From positions 410,324 to 474,323 of the forward strand of contig NZ_KQ758482.1 of the NCBI RefSeq assembly GCF_001456935.1: a DNA stretch of 64,000 nt. The letters run 5' to 3'. Position 1 is the stretch's first letter; each line of letters begins with the position of its first letter. Origin of the DNA: [Bacillus] enclensis. GTDB lineage: Bacteria; Bacillota; Bacilli; Bacillales; Bacillaceae_B. The position numbers were made by a program, and so were the translations under genes. This document shows, one piece after another, positions 16,630 to 24,946 of this stretch. The notes beneath the pieces were generated by a model. That model was not told the DNA's origin, searched no databases, and saw nothing but the letters and a program-made list of their open reading frames with translations.

Positions 16630-17049
16630 TTAACTCAAGTTCTCTTGTTCCCTCTCTTTCTCATATTCTTCAAAAAATTTCTTCACCTCTTCTTTATTAG
16701 ATGAAATAAAAAGAGGATGTTTATACCCTTCTTTGACTCCCTTATATGCGGTAAGCTTAAAGACTCCTATAAGTGGGTATTTAGGAAAAGCTGGTAAAGG
16801 AACACCGTAATCTTTGGCCCAGTAGGATGACATCACACCCGATTCGCCTAGAGAACGATACCCCCAAAACTCATCTTCTAATTTTGTATACACATCGTCC
16901 TCATGACTGTCACTATCAGCATCCCCTTTATAAATAATGAAAAGTTCCAGAGTAGAAAAGTAGCTGGGATCTTTCCCTTTGGGTTGTTTAGGGCTTCTGC
17001 TTTTTCCGAATAATTTGCTAAAAAATGCCATTGACCCGTCTCCTTTCAA
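16630..17049 (-). CDS. hypothetical protein
   Basis: Up to 139 residues; a start at the internal Met (17031, MAFFSKLFGKSRSPK) with CTCCTTTC-type ribosome site complement at 17039-17046 is more likely. Acidic, soluble, no signal peptide; the C-terminal third is charged and helical (SSNKEEVKKFFEEYEKEREQ). The middle contains several aromatic residues (EFWGYRSLGESGVMSSYWAK). I recognise no family. It stands alone between two convergent or unrelated genes. Confidence 0.6.
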   Translation of the reverse strand: MKGDGSMAFFSKLFGKSRSPKQPKGKDPSYFSTLELFIIYKGDADSDSHEDDVYTKLEDEFWGYRSLGESGVMSSYWAKDYGVPLPAFPKYPLIGVFKLTAYKGVKEGYKHPLFISSNKEEVKKFFEEYEKEREQENLS

Positions 17050-17642
17050 TCATCATTTTTGCTGATATTATCACGCTCATATTTTCCATTAAGTATTGAT
17101 TAGACTTTCGGCGCTCTCGCTATTGTAAATTAATTACAATAGGATGAGTTATTTACAGTTTAATAGAACGAAATCATAAAGCCAAGCCCTGTGGTTCTAC
17201 TCAATGACAATTGTTCCTTCCGGTTCTGGATGTGTATTCGATAAGGAATCTGGGAACCAGCACCGCACCGTGAGTGGAGTTTTTGTTAAATATTTCAATA
17301 TGTAAAACGAAATCACTGGGACATTAGATGCTACGACATTGCAGACGATCTTACCTAAATGGAGCTGCCAGGAAATCCACAACCCATTCCAGATCATGGC
17401 CTATATCCAACGTATAAACAAGAAGACATTCGCATATGTATTCTAGAACCGGCACCTGAAAAGGGGGTGTCTGTTCTTTTTTTGCCTAAAAACCCTTACC
17501 TTATTAACGGTATGAGTTTATTATTAGTACTTTAAATGTGATTATTCTGATTAGTTAAAATATAAAGGAATTTTAACAATTTGCGGTAAAATGAAGAAAT
17601 GATGTCAATCTTTCAGAAACATATTATAGGGGTGTCTACACA
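17050..17642. other. 593-base gap with possible gene remnants
   Basis: No well-supported gene. The minus strand has a 66-codon frame (17397-17197, containing LTVRCWFPDSLSNTHPEPEG) and the plus strand a 58-codon frame (17361-17537, containing MELPGNPQPIPDHGLYPTYK); both look protein-like but they overlap, lack ribosome sites and may be debris. The hairpin at 17444-17480 suggests a plus-strand gene once ended here. The last 100 bases should hold the promoter of the nuclease lipoprotein gene. Confidence 0.4.
17444..17480 (+). terminator. probable rho-independent terminator
   Basis: AGAACcgGCACC / GGGGTGtctGTTCT hairpin followed by seven T residues, on the plus strand. Confidence 0.55.
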
Positions 17643-18617
17643 ATGAAAATGAAACTAAACGGATTACTCTTGCTTTTAACGAGTATGGTCATCGTTGGTT
17701 GTGCCAACGTAGAAGGCGCAGCCGCACCAGATGAAGAAGCAGATCCGAAAGTAGAAGCCACGGAGAATGCTGATAGTAAAGGTGAAACGGAAGAAGCTGC
17801 TCCGGAGGCTGTGGATGGGCCTGAAGCAGAGGAAGCAGTCGCAGAAGAAACCTCAACCGAAACAAATGAAGAAGGGTTTCCAGGATTCGATCTCCTTGAA
17901 GTCGATGGTGGTGATTTGTCTGGGTATCGTCAACCGAACGTTGTCGTTGACATTGGTTTTGGGGACCGGAAGTATTGGGCATTCACGAATGAATACGGTC
18001 AGCTGGTGCGCGTCATTGCAGACGAAATCATTTTACAGGATGACCGCACGGAGCCGGTAACATCGTCCGGCAGATACTACTCTGATGAGGCAAAGGTTCC
18101 CGGCATCGAAAGTGATGTATTGGATGAAGGGCATATCATTGCCGACTCTCTCGGCGGGGTATCAAACGCTTATAATATCACCCCTCAAGACAGCACGCTT
18201 AACCGGCACGGTGATCAAGCGTATATGGAAAAAAGTATCCGGGACGCAGGTGGAGCCACTGATTTCGAAGCCATTATCACCTATCCAAACACGGAAACGC
18301 AGATCCCTTCAAGTTATCAGTATACCTATACGCTAAGAGGGAACGTAATCGTTGATACATTCGACAATGTGAACCCTGATGAAGTAAACGAATCACTCGG
18401 TCTGACAGAAAGTAAACCTTCCAGTTCAACGAGCTCCAGCACAGATACAACGAATTCAACCACAGAAGGCGATCTCTCAAGCATTGACACGGACGGCAGT
18501 GGACTGGTGACGATCAAAGAAGCAAAAGCAGCCGGCTTCAGCATGCCAATCACAAGCGATCATTGGTTATACCCTCATATGCGGGATAATGATGGAGACG
18601 GGATGGTTGGAGAGTAG
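17643..18617 (+). CDS. secreted DNA/RNA non-specific endonuclease lipoprotein with calcium-loop tail
   Basis: A 324-residue lipoprotein. Signal peptide with lipobox I-V-G-C (Cys20), then a 60-residue low-complexity Ala/Glu/Thr linker. Residues about 95-250 are an Endonuclease_NS-like domain; DEGHIIADSLGGVSNAYNIT contains the expected catalytic His (H164), followed by PQDSTLNRHGDQAYME with the metal-binding Asn. A Ser/Thr-rich linker leads to a C-terminal excalibur-like segment, DTDGSGLVTIKEAKAAG and HWLYPHMRDNDGDGMVGE, whose D-x-D-G-D-G loop should bind calcium; the usual final Cys-Glu of excalibur is Gly-Glu here. It would be anchored outside the membrane and may serve DNA scavenging, competence or attack. 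Followed by a strong terminator. Confidence 0.85.
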   Translation: MKMKLNGLLLLLTSMVIVGCANVEGAAAPDEEADPKVEATENADSKGETEEAAPEAVDGPEAEEAVAEETSTETNEEGFPGFDLLEVDGGDLSGYRQPNVVVDIGFGDRKYWAFTNEYGQLVRVIADEIILQDDRTEPVTSSGRYYSDEAKVPGIESDVLDEGHIIADSLGGVSNAYNITPQDSTLNRHGDQAYMEKSIRDAGGATDFEAIITYPNTETQIPSSYQYTYTLRGNVIVDTFDNVNPDEVNESLGLTESKPSSSTSSSTDTTNSTTEGDLSSIDTDGSGLVTIKEAKAAGFSMPITSDHWLYPHMRDNDGDGMVGE

Positions 18618-18639
18618 GATATCGGTTCAGAAGACATAC

Positions 18640-18724
18640 AAAAAGCTTGGGGTTGGTGCTTACCCCCAAAGTTAGATTTTCGACTCTAACTTTCGGGGGG
18701 CGGTACCGTTCCCAAGCTTTTTTC
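18640..18724 (+). terminator. double-hairpin terminator after the nuclease gene
   Basis: Outer arms AAAAGCTTGGG and CCCAAGCTTTTTT enclose a second stem CCCCCAAAGTTAGA / TCTAACTTTCGGGGG. The outer arms match those of a second terminator at 23024. Confidence 0.85.
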
Positions 18725-18904
18725 TTATGGCTATCATGTCACCTTGATAAAGTCGAATTTTTTTGTGGCCATTCTTTTAAGATCTTACACTTCCGCAATC
18801 AATCAACCACTAAAGATCGAATACCTCACTCGTCTCATAACGCTAAATTTAAACTCTGCTCAGGGTCAGGTCCATAAAAACTATATTCCTTTCCCACCTC
18901 ATAT

Positions 18905-20107
18905 TCAACGCCTCACCAATATCCAAAGAACCAGAATAAATAGGCTGGCCAAGCTAGCACTCAGAGCAAAATTATGAAAAAGATCATAGACTATTAAACA
19001 CACAACTCCCCATAAAATAATGTAATTTATAAGTGAGCCAAACCCGCGAGAACTAAATTTCTTCCGGAATAGATTAATCAAGATAAATAGAAGGATTAAA
19101 AAAGGGATGAACATTCCAATTTCATTCAGTACCTCACCCGCAATGCCCATGAATGTCAATTCTGAAAACGTTCCATCTGCAAGTGCAATTATTAGTGGTT
19201 TCCCATTGCTCTCAGCCGCTTTACCGAGAGAATTATGCATGCCGGCAATTGCATGGCCTTGACCATCCAAATAATAGCTGACGCCTATATGCCTCCCATA
19301 ATTACCTACCAGATCTTCTGAAACGATATAATTCTCAACATGAAATCCGCAATTATTGTTGAACTGCTTCTCACTAATTAAATTCTCCAGATGAGGCCCC
19401 TTGGGATTTTTAAATCCTGGGGCGTTAAATGTTATACCACCGCTGACTTTCAGTGCTCCTTTCTTTTCATCCATAGAATAACCAGGAAGTTTTCCATCCT
19501 CTATTTCAAGGATTACTTTCTGGACAAGGAAGCCCCCAAGCGAATGCCCAGTTAAATAAACCTCTTTAATTCCTTTTGCTTCGGCTTGTTCTTTAACCGC
19601 ATTCATAAACTCCTTCGCCTGGTTAACTTGTGTTGAAACATCTGTTTGCAGAACAACAGCTGCTAAGTCATATGAAATAGAACTGGTGTCATCTGTCCCC
19701 CTAAAAGATACAATCAGCGTATCTTCCTTTATAAATGCAGCACCCCAAAAACCAAGAGAGCTCCAAAATGACCCCTTATCTCCGTCTGCATTTAGAACGT
19801 ACCAATCCTCCAAACCCTCTGAAAAATCGTTAACCCCTTTTTCCTCAAGCGCATCGTTGAATTCAGAAAATGTTATGTCCAACTCTTCATGGCTATCAAA
19901 TAATGAGGCTACAGGCTTCCCTTTAACTGAGGAAGGATCATCAAAGTCAGCATAAGCCAGATGAGAAAATTTCAACGCGGTTTGAACTATTTCACCCGGT
20001 TCTCCTCTCACTTCCTGCCTGCAGGCATCTTCCGTACTCCCGTTTACTTGTTTTATGAGAACATAAGGTAATAGGAGTATTAAGCAAACAATCAATATTT
20101 TTTTCAT
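18905..20107 (-). CDS. secreted/membrane-anchored lipase-like alpha/beta hydrolase (DUF2974/lipase 3 type)
   Basis: A 400-residue protein. An N-terminal hydrophobic segment (KKILIVCLILLLPYVLIK) is a signal peptide or anchor; the middle is a class 3 lipase-like hydrolase: DTLIVSFRGTDDTSS and the nucleophile elbow VYLTGHSLGGFLVQ (Ser near residue 187). The last 80 residues have two to three membrane segments (FIPFLILLFILINLF; ILWGVVCLIVYDLF; LASLFILVLWILV). It follows the tandem AAA+ gene by 38 bases in the same direction, so they probably form an operon. Likely a surface hydrolase facing outward; the substrate is unknown. The four-transmembrane-like end is not typical of plain lipases. Confidence 0.8.
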   Translation of the reverse strand: MKKILIVCLILLLPYVLIKQVNGSTEDACRQEVRGEPGEIVQTALKFSHLAYADFDDPSSVKGKPVASLFDSHEELDITFSEFNDALEEKGVNDFSEGLEDWYVLNADGDKGSFWSSLGFWGAAFIKEDTLIVSFRGTDDTSSISYDLAAVVLQTDVSTQVNQAKEFMNAVKEQAEAKGIKEVYLTGHSLGGFLVQKVILEIEDGKLPGYSMDEKKGALKVSGGITFNAPGFKNPKGPHLENLISEKQFNNNCGFHVENYIVSEDLVGNYGRHIGVSYYLDGQGHAIAGMHNSLGKAAESNGKPLIIALADGTFSELTFMGIAGEVLNEIGMFIPFLILLFILINLFRKKFSSRGFGSLINYIILWGVVCLIVYDLFHNFALSASLASLFILVLWILVRR

Positions 20108-20145
20108 CCTCTGAATAGCCCCTTACTCATCAGATTCTTGCTTTC

Positions 20146-22593
20146 TTATCGTTTATCCCTTTCGTAAAAGGCCGCACCCAGTACATCTTCCGGGAGGATC
20201 ACTTCTAAATCGCTGTCATCTCCTGCCGCCAAGCGATCACTTTGATTCAATACGATTTTATCAACCTGGTTCCTCGCCCATCGACCGTTCCCTTTTGCTA
20301 CTTCCGCTTGATACAGAGTCATTTGCCCCTTGATATATGTCAGGATAGCATCTTTTGTCTCTCCGGGAACCTTATAATCCCGATCCCTTAGTCCTTTTTC
20401 CAGAATGAAGTAGAGCGCTTCAGCGTCAAGACTCGGGAATGTGAAGCGATTTCGTATTCTTGAGTCGAAACCAGGGTTCGATTCCATCAACTGATCAATT
20501 TCATGATCATAGCCTGCAAGGATGACGACTACCTCTTTTCGGTGATTTTCCATTAAGGCAATCAGCGTATCAACGGCTTCCTGACCGAAATCATCACGTT
20601 CCCCCTGTACGAGCGAATACGCTTCATCGATAAATAAAACCCCGCCTTTTGCTTTTTCAAACGTCTCTTTCGTCCGTTCACTTGTATGGCCCACATATTT
20701 TCCAACAAAATCGCTGCGGGTCGCTTCGACGAAATGGCCTTTCTCAAGGACGCCGGAACCACTCAGGAACTTCCCAATGATCCTTGCCACCGTTGTTTTC
20801 CCTGTGCCCGGAGGACCCGTGAATGCCATATGGAGAGAACCAAGTTCAGATTTCAACCCTTTCTTCTCTCGTTCTTTCTGAATATAGATGAAATTCAAGA
20901 TGCGCCTGACTTCATTTTTTAAATCATCGAGGCCCACCATATTTTCCAATTCCATCAATGCTTCATCACGCAGCCCCTTCATCCCTTCCTGATCCCGGCC
21001 GGCAAGCCTGTTCGTACCTGCCTTCTTGACGGTTTCGGGCTGAATGACCGTAACCTCATTCACATGTTCATGGCTGATGTAAATGCGATGCTGCTCAAGG
21101 ATCCGCTCGCTGAAGGACCTTGCCCATCTCGCATTCCCCGCGATGACTCCCTTTTGTGCTGCTCGATTGATCTCCACCTCGATGGCTTCTTCGGACTCTT
21201 TCTCTAATCGGAAGGATGATGACTTGAGCATTGCGAGCGTAATTTCTTTCATTTCCTTCGGTGTATAATCCGGGAACTGAAAGAACTTTCCTATTCTCGA
21301 TTCGAGACCGGGATTCATATCCAGGAACTTTTTCATTTCAAAGCTATAACCCGCGAAAATGAAAACGATCTCATCCCGGAGATCTTCCATTGCTTTAAGA
21401 ATTACCTCAATTGCTTCAGAACCATAATCATTCTCTCCTCCATTGGCGAGGGCGTATGCTTCATCTATGAACAAGACTCCCCCTTTTGCCCTTTGAATCC
21501 ATTTGTCTGTATCTTTCGCGGTGTCACCAATGTATCTTCCAACCAGATCTTTCCGTGACACCTCTATACATTTGTTTTCTTCTATATAGCCGAAGCTGTG
21601 CAAGATCTCAGCCATCAGCCTGGCTACTTCTGTTTTACCGGTTCCTGGCGGTCCTTCAAATACCATATGGAGAAGCGGCTTCTTTGTATGAATTCCTTGC
21701 TCTTCCAAACGTTTCTGTCCATTGAAACTCTGAACCATCGAATGGACTTCATTTTTAATGACCGATAATCCAATCAGTCGATCCAGCTTTTGGGAAAAAT
21801 GTTGACCTTCAGCTAAATTGGTTGTCTTAACATAATTTTTGTTCTCATGTCTTTCCAAACTCTTTGACGGTTTTAATACTTCACCATTTGAATCCGTGTC
21901 GTTCAAGTCATCCTGATTTCTATGTGAATTTGTATTTTCAATTCGCTCTCGCTTGAACTTTTTCTTCCCTCCCGTGTAACCGAGTTCATCCAGGATGTCA
22001 TGCCTGAGATCAAGTAGATAGCTCTTATACTCACTATCTTCCAGGAGTTGAAAAAGTTCATCAACAGGCTCATTAATCTCATTTATATATCTAGAAGCAG
22101 CAAATATTGCATCCTCTCTCGTCCTGTAACCTTCCCAATCTATTGCACCCAGTGCCAGGACATGATCAATGACCCAAAAGCCATGCTCGTTTTCTCTAAC
22201 TGCCAGCGTCTCTTCAACCGGAATTCCTTCAACAGAATCAAACGATATTCCTAAATAGGTGTTATAAGAAATTCTTCCAGTATCGGGATCATAGGTAGTC
22301 ATTACGTTTCCATTATCCACCACATCGACCTGAAAATTATCCCTGATGCTATGATATGATCGTTGTTTTTTTATAAAATCCCTTGTTTCCCACAGTGAAG
22401 AAGAAGGACTCTCACCAAGCTTGCGGGAAAGCTCATCCACTGCGCTCTCCGCATCCTCCAACTGATCCACAGCAAAAAGATCCTCTCCTTTGGATCCCAT
22501 ACGGAAACCCACCTGATAATATCCATTTGAATCATGTCTGATTGTATACGTGATTGTGTTGCTTCTTTTTCCAAATCCCTTAAATAACCCCAT
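20146..22593 (-). CDS. tandem AAA+ ATPase (CbxX/CfqX, SpoVK-like) with a novel N-terminal region
   Basis: An 815-residue protein with two CbxX/CfqX-type AAA+ modules: Walker A FEGPPGTGKTEVARL near residue 315 with Walker B GGVLFIDEAYALANGG, and Walker A FTGPPGTGKTTVARI near 595 with GGVLFIDEAYSLVQGE. Each is followed by sensor 2-like NARWARS and NGRWARN. The first 200 residues are unlike AAA+ and show two related segments (SNGYYQVGFRMGSKGEDLFA and EHGFWVIDHVLALGAIDWEG), each followed by an EDA-x-x-A-x-x-x-x-R helix, suggesting an internal duplication. SpoVK-like and EccA-like proteins remodel partner proteins. The lipase-like gene 38 bases downstream is the obvious partner; that link is inferred. 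Confidence 0.85.
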   Translation of the reverse strand: MGLFKGFGKRSNTITYTIRHDSNGYYQVGFRMGSKGEDLFAVDQLEDAESAVDELSRKLGESPSSSLWETRDFIKKQRSYHSIRDNFQVDVVDNGNVMTTYDPDTGRISYNTYLGISFDSVEGIPVEETLAVRENEHGFWVIDHVLALGAIDWEGYRTREDAIFAASRYINEINEPVDELFQLLEDSEYKSYLLDLRHDILDELGYTGGKKKFKRERIENTNSHRNQDDLNDTDSNGEVLKPSKSLERHENKNYVKTTNLAEGQHFSQKLDRLIGLSVIKNEVHSMVQSFNGQKRLEEQGIHTKKPLLHMVFEGPPGTGKTEVARLMAEILHSFGYIEENKCIEVSRKDLVGRYIGDTAKDTDKWIQRAKGGVLFIDEAYALANGGENDYGSEAIEVILKAMEDLRDEIVFIFAGYSFEMKKFLDMNPGLESRIGKFFQFPDYTPKEMKEITLAMLKSSSFRLEKESEEAIEVEINRAAQKGVIAGNARWARSFSERILEQHRIYISHEHVNEVTVIQPETVKKAGTNRLAGRDQEGMKGLRDEALMELENMVGLDDLKNEVRRILNFIYIQKEREKKGLKSELGSLHMAFTGPPGTGKTTVARIIGKFLSGSGVLEKGHFVEATRSDFVGKYVGHTSERTKETFEKAKGGVLFIDEAYSLVQGERDDFGQEAVDTLIALMENHRKEVVVILAGYDHEIDQLMESNPGFDSRIRNRFTFPSLDAEALYFILEKGLRDRDYKVPGETKDAILTYIKGQMTLYQAEVAKGNGRWARNQVDKIVLNQSDRLAAGDDSDLEVILPEDVLGAAFYERDKR

Positions 22594-22802
22594 AAAAACC
22601 TCCTAATGCTTTTCGACTATCCCCTTACCTCATCCCAGTATATGAAGAACATATTTATAAAATCCTCTATACTCGTTGAATCCGTAATAATCGATACAAA
22701 TTAAAAAGCATAGCTTCTTTTTACACATATATTCATTTTATTATAATTTTTGGAATTTTTATAGAACATATGTCACAAATTTTTTATGGAACTCTTTTAG
22801 GG

Positions 22803-22870
22803 AATCTTCTAGCGGAGCAGGAAAAGGTTTTTGAACCTTCCTGTGAAATAGGTTCGGTGATTAGAAGATT
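22803..22870. other. nested dyad with alternative pairings, function unknown
   Basis: Outer arms AATCTTCTA and TAGAAGATT pair perfectly over 68 bases. Inside, AGGAAAAGGTT can pair with AACCTTCCT, while the same GAACCT can instead pair with AGGTTC further on. Mutually exclusive stems are typical of structured RNA, but no known class is recognised. It lies 210 bases upstream of the tandem AAA+ gene start. Confidence 0.4.
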
Positions 22871-22929
22871 TTTCGTAGAAAACAGTGAGGGGTGATAATC
22901 AAAACTTCACTCTGAAAAGGTAAGAAGTA

Positions 22930-22984
22930 AAGGGACTGACCCCCCTCCACGTTAATACGTTAGCAGATCGGGGGTCAGGCCCCA
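22930..22984. repeat. intergenic dyad repeat, family A copy 3
   Basis: AGGGACTGACCCCCCTCCAC then GTTAATACGTTAGCAG and ATCGGGGGTCAGGCCCC. It is followed 8 bases later by a 14-base match to the end of the nuclease gene at 18609-18622. Confidence 0.65.
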
Positions 22985-23023
22985 ATTTTCAGGAGAGTAG
23001 GATATTCATATGAAGCCACAAGT

Positions 23024-23051
23024 AAAAGCTTGGGAGTCCCCAAGCTTTTTT
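23024..23051. terminator. terminator resembling the one after the nuclease gene
   Basis: AAAAGCTTGGG-AGT-CCCCAAGCTTTTTT. The stem and the upstream GGAGAGTAGGATAT (22991-23004) match the 3' end and terminator of the nuclease gene, as if a paralogous gene had been lost here. It could now end transcription in either direction. Confidence 0.75.
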
Positions 23052-23073
23052 CGTGGCCATGCTCCTTATTGCC

Positions 23074-23553
23074 CTAATTCCTAACAACAGGAATCCACAT
23101 TTCACCATATACCATTCCGTCTTGTTCTCCCATCACCACCGCTGTATTCGGAGCACCAACATACGATACCTCTGTTACTTCCATAAGGACTTCACCAAAG
23201 GCAATACCGGTAAGCTTGTTAGCCAGCTCTTCATCGGTACTCGCTTCCCCTTTGACAACGATGTATTCCCCTGCAGGAAATTGGATCAGTCTGGATGCCT
23301 CTGGCAACGACTCCTTTGTTATGACCCCGACATAGTGCATCATCTTGTTGTTCACTGCTTCATTTACTACAAAAAGATAGTCATTCGCGGCGACATTCTT
23401 CAGCTTATCGAGTCTTCCATCTTGATTGACGGCTTGCCAGAATTCTGCTTTTTCCTTATGAATACCTTCAAAGTCTCTGTAATCACTCTTAAGTTCTGTC
23501 CCCATACCTAAAACCATGAAGCTTTCTTTTTCTTCTAATAAATAATTTGCCAT
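23074..23553 (-). CDS. yobU: YobU-like GyrI/AraC effector-binding domain protein
   Basis: A 159-residue stand-alone effector-binding (GyrI-like) domain from the ATG at 23553, which has AAGGAGG before it; a longer frame to 23616 lacks a ribosome site. Sequence features: FMVLGMGTELKSDYRDFEGI at the start, the middle strand MMHYVGVITKE, and the C-terminal YGEMWIPV typical of the family (aromatic then IP). Such domains bind small hydrophobic ligands. It is divergent from the YobV-like regulator 94 bases away, the same arrangement as yobU/yobV of B. subtilis, so it may act as ligand sink or modulator for that regulator. The name is given on similarity and context. Confidence 0.75.
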   Translation of the reverse strand: MANYLLEEKESFMVLGMGTELKSDYRDFEGIHKEKAEFWQAVNQDGRLDKLKNVAANDYLFVVNEAVNNKMMHYVGVITKESLPEASRLIQFPAGEYIVVKGEASTDEELANKLTGIAFGEVLMEVTEVSYVGAPNTAVVMGEQDGMVYGEMWIPVVRN

Positions 23554-23647
23554 TTCAAATTTCCTCCTTAATAATTTGTTTTTTGACTTCCTGAGTTTAT
23601 AATAGCATTGAATCATGTCAAAAAATGATACTGTTTAGGAGGGTCAA

Positions 23648-24616
23648 ATGAAAAAAGTTGAACGGATCAATACCATCATGCGGTATATCAACAACCGATC
23701 CTACTTTACCATTTCAGAAATCATGCAGGAATTCAATATCTCCCGTTCGACTGCTATCCGTGATATCAGGGAAATTGAATCCATGGGGATGCCGCTGGAG
23801 TCAGAGGTTGGAAGAGATGGCGGGTATGCTGTCATGAACAACTCTGTCCTGCCTTCCATTCACTTTACCGATAGTGAAGTCAAAGCACTTTTTATAGCCT
23901 TCATGGCCTCAAGGAATCAACAGCTGCCCTATCTAAAAAGCCGGCAGTCGCTGGCAGAAAAATTACTCGGCCTGATACCGGATTATCAGCAAGAAAGCCT
24001 GGTTCTGTTAAATCAAATCCTGCTATTCGAAGGGACCAATCCCAGTAATCCTGATTTACTTGACCTGACAGACCTCCCTCACCCGATGTTAGAAAAGCTC
24101 ATCCAACTGCTTCTGATGGATAACCATTTATTACTCACCATTAAAGAGGAGAAGTCCATAAAGGCTTATCCCATTTTTATCTTGCATCTTTATCGTGAAA
24201 AGAGCATTTGGCTAATAGAAGGATTTGACTTAAAAGAAGAAAAAAAGAGGGTCTTTCCAGTTGACCACCTTACCAATGTAGAGCCATATCACACGAATAA
24301 ACGAGTAACTAAGAAGAAGGTTCTGGAAAAACTAAGTAAGCAGAAAGAAATGATCAACCTTGTCATCGAATTGGGTCCTAATGCAGTCGCCCAGTTCAAG
24401 AAATACCATCCATTTAAATTCTCCATTTCCTATACGAATCCCTACCAGGCCACAGCCATACTGAAGGCTTTCATCAACGTTACTATGCCCGAAGAATTAA
24501 CCGATATGATCAATTGGCTGCTTTTCCTTGGGGAGGATATCAAGTTCAAGGAAGTGCCGGATGAAGTCTTAACCGGTTTAGAAGAGAGATTGCGGGTAAT
24601 CAGCAGAGGTCGATGA
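23648..24616 (+). CDS. yobV: YobV-like HTH/WYL transcriptional regulator
   Basis: A 322-residue regulator of the YafY/DeoR-like group. Residues 1-55 are an HTH_11-type winged helix (SYFTISEIMQEFNISRSTAI RDI region), followed by a central part with GRDGGYAVMNN and a C-terminal WYL-like sensory domain (YREKSIWLIEGFDLKEEKKR). It lies divergent from the yobU-like gene, sharing about 94 bases of control region. It ends with a stop just before a family A repeat. Likely a repressor or activator responding to a small ligand; targets other than yobU cannot be seen. Confidence 0.8.
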   Translation: MKKVERINTIMRYINNRSYFTISEIMQEFNISRSTAIRDIREIESMGMPLESEVGRDGGYAVMNNSVLPSIHFTDSEVKALFIAFMASRNQQLPYLKSRQSLAEKLLGLIPDYQQESLVLLNQILLFEGTNPSNPDLLDLTDLPHPMLEKLIQLLLMDNHLLLTIKEEKSIKAYPIFILHLYREKSIWLIEGFDLKEEKKRVFPVDHLTNVEPYHTNKRVTKKKVLEKLSKQKEMINLVIELGPNAVAQFKKYHPFKFSISYTNPYQATAILKAFINVTMPEELTDMINWLLFLGEDIKFKEVPDEVLTGLEERLRVISRGR

Positions 24617-24650
24617 TTTCATCGGCAAGTTCCTTCACAGGCCATTGAAG

Positions 24651-24700
24651 TTCAGGGTCTGCCTCCCTTCCCACGTTAATGGGGGGCAGTCCCCCATTTT
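24651..24700. repeat. intergenic dyad repeat, family A copy 4
   Basis: CAGGGTCTGCCTCCCTTCCC, ACGTTAAT, GGGGGGCAGTCCCCC then a T run. This short copy could also end transcription of the yobV-like gene. Confidence 0.55.
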
Positions 24701-24736
24701 TTAATGAGAAACTAGAGTATCCCCTGCTACCTTAAA

Positions 24737-24925
24737 TCAATCGTCTCCCTTATCAAAGCACTCCTCACAAATAAACCTGCCTTCATTTTTCAAATACGCT
24801 TTAATCTCAGTCATCCCTTTATGCTTCGGATAACGCATCTTCACATACACCACATCATCGCCCTTGATTTCTTTACTGCAGATAGAACATTGGGGTTTAT
24901 TACCGAACACGATTGGCACCTCCAC
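24737..24925 (-). CDS. small zinc-ribbon protein
   Basis: A 62-residue protein with two Cys pairs, CSIC (Cys13, Cys16) and CEEC close to the C-terminus, separated by a 37-residue insert; this fits a single zinc ribbon. Similar small proteins occur widely in Bacillaceae without a known role. It is 21 bases after the YxjI-like gene in the same direction. Confidence 0.65.
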   Translation of the reverse strand: MEVPIVFGNKPQCSICSKEIKGDDVVYVKMRYPKHKGMTEIKAYLKNEGRFICEECFDKGDD

Positions 24926-24946
24926 TATAATTCTCGCTTCATTGCT

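Noticed and set aside
17689..18336. Several overlapping frames within the nuclease lipoprotein gene
   Set aside because: The nuclease frame has signal peptide, catalytic motif and terminator; the others are shadows.
23053..23511. 152-codon plus-strand frame opposite the yobU-like gene
   Set aside because: The minus-strand frame has a strong ribosome site and clear GyrI-like features.
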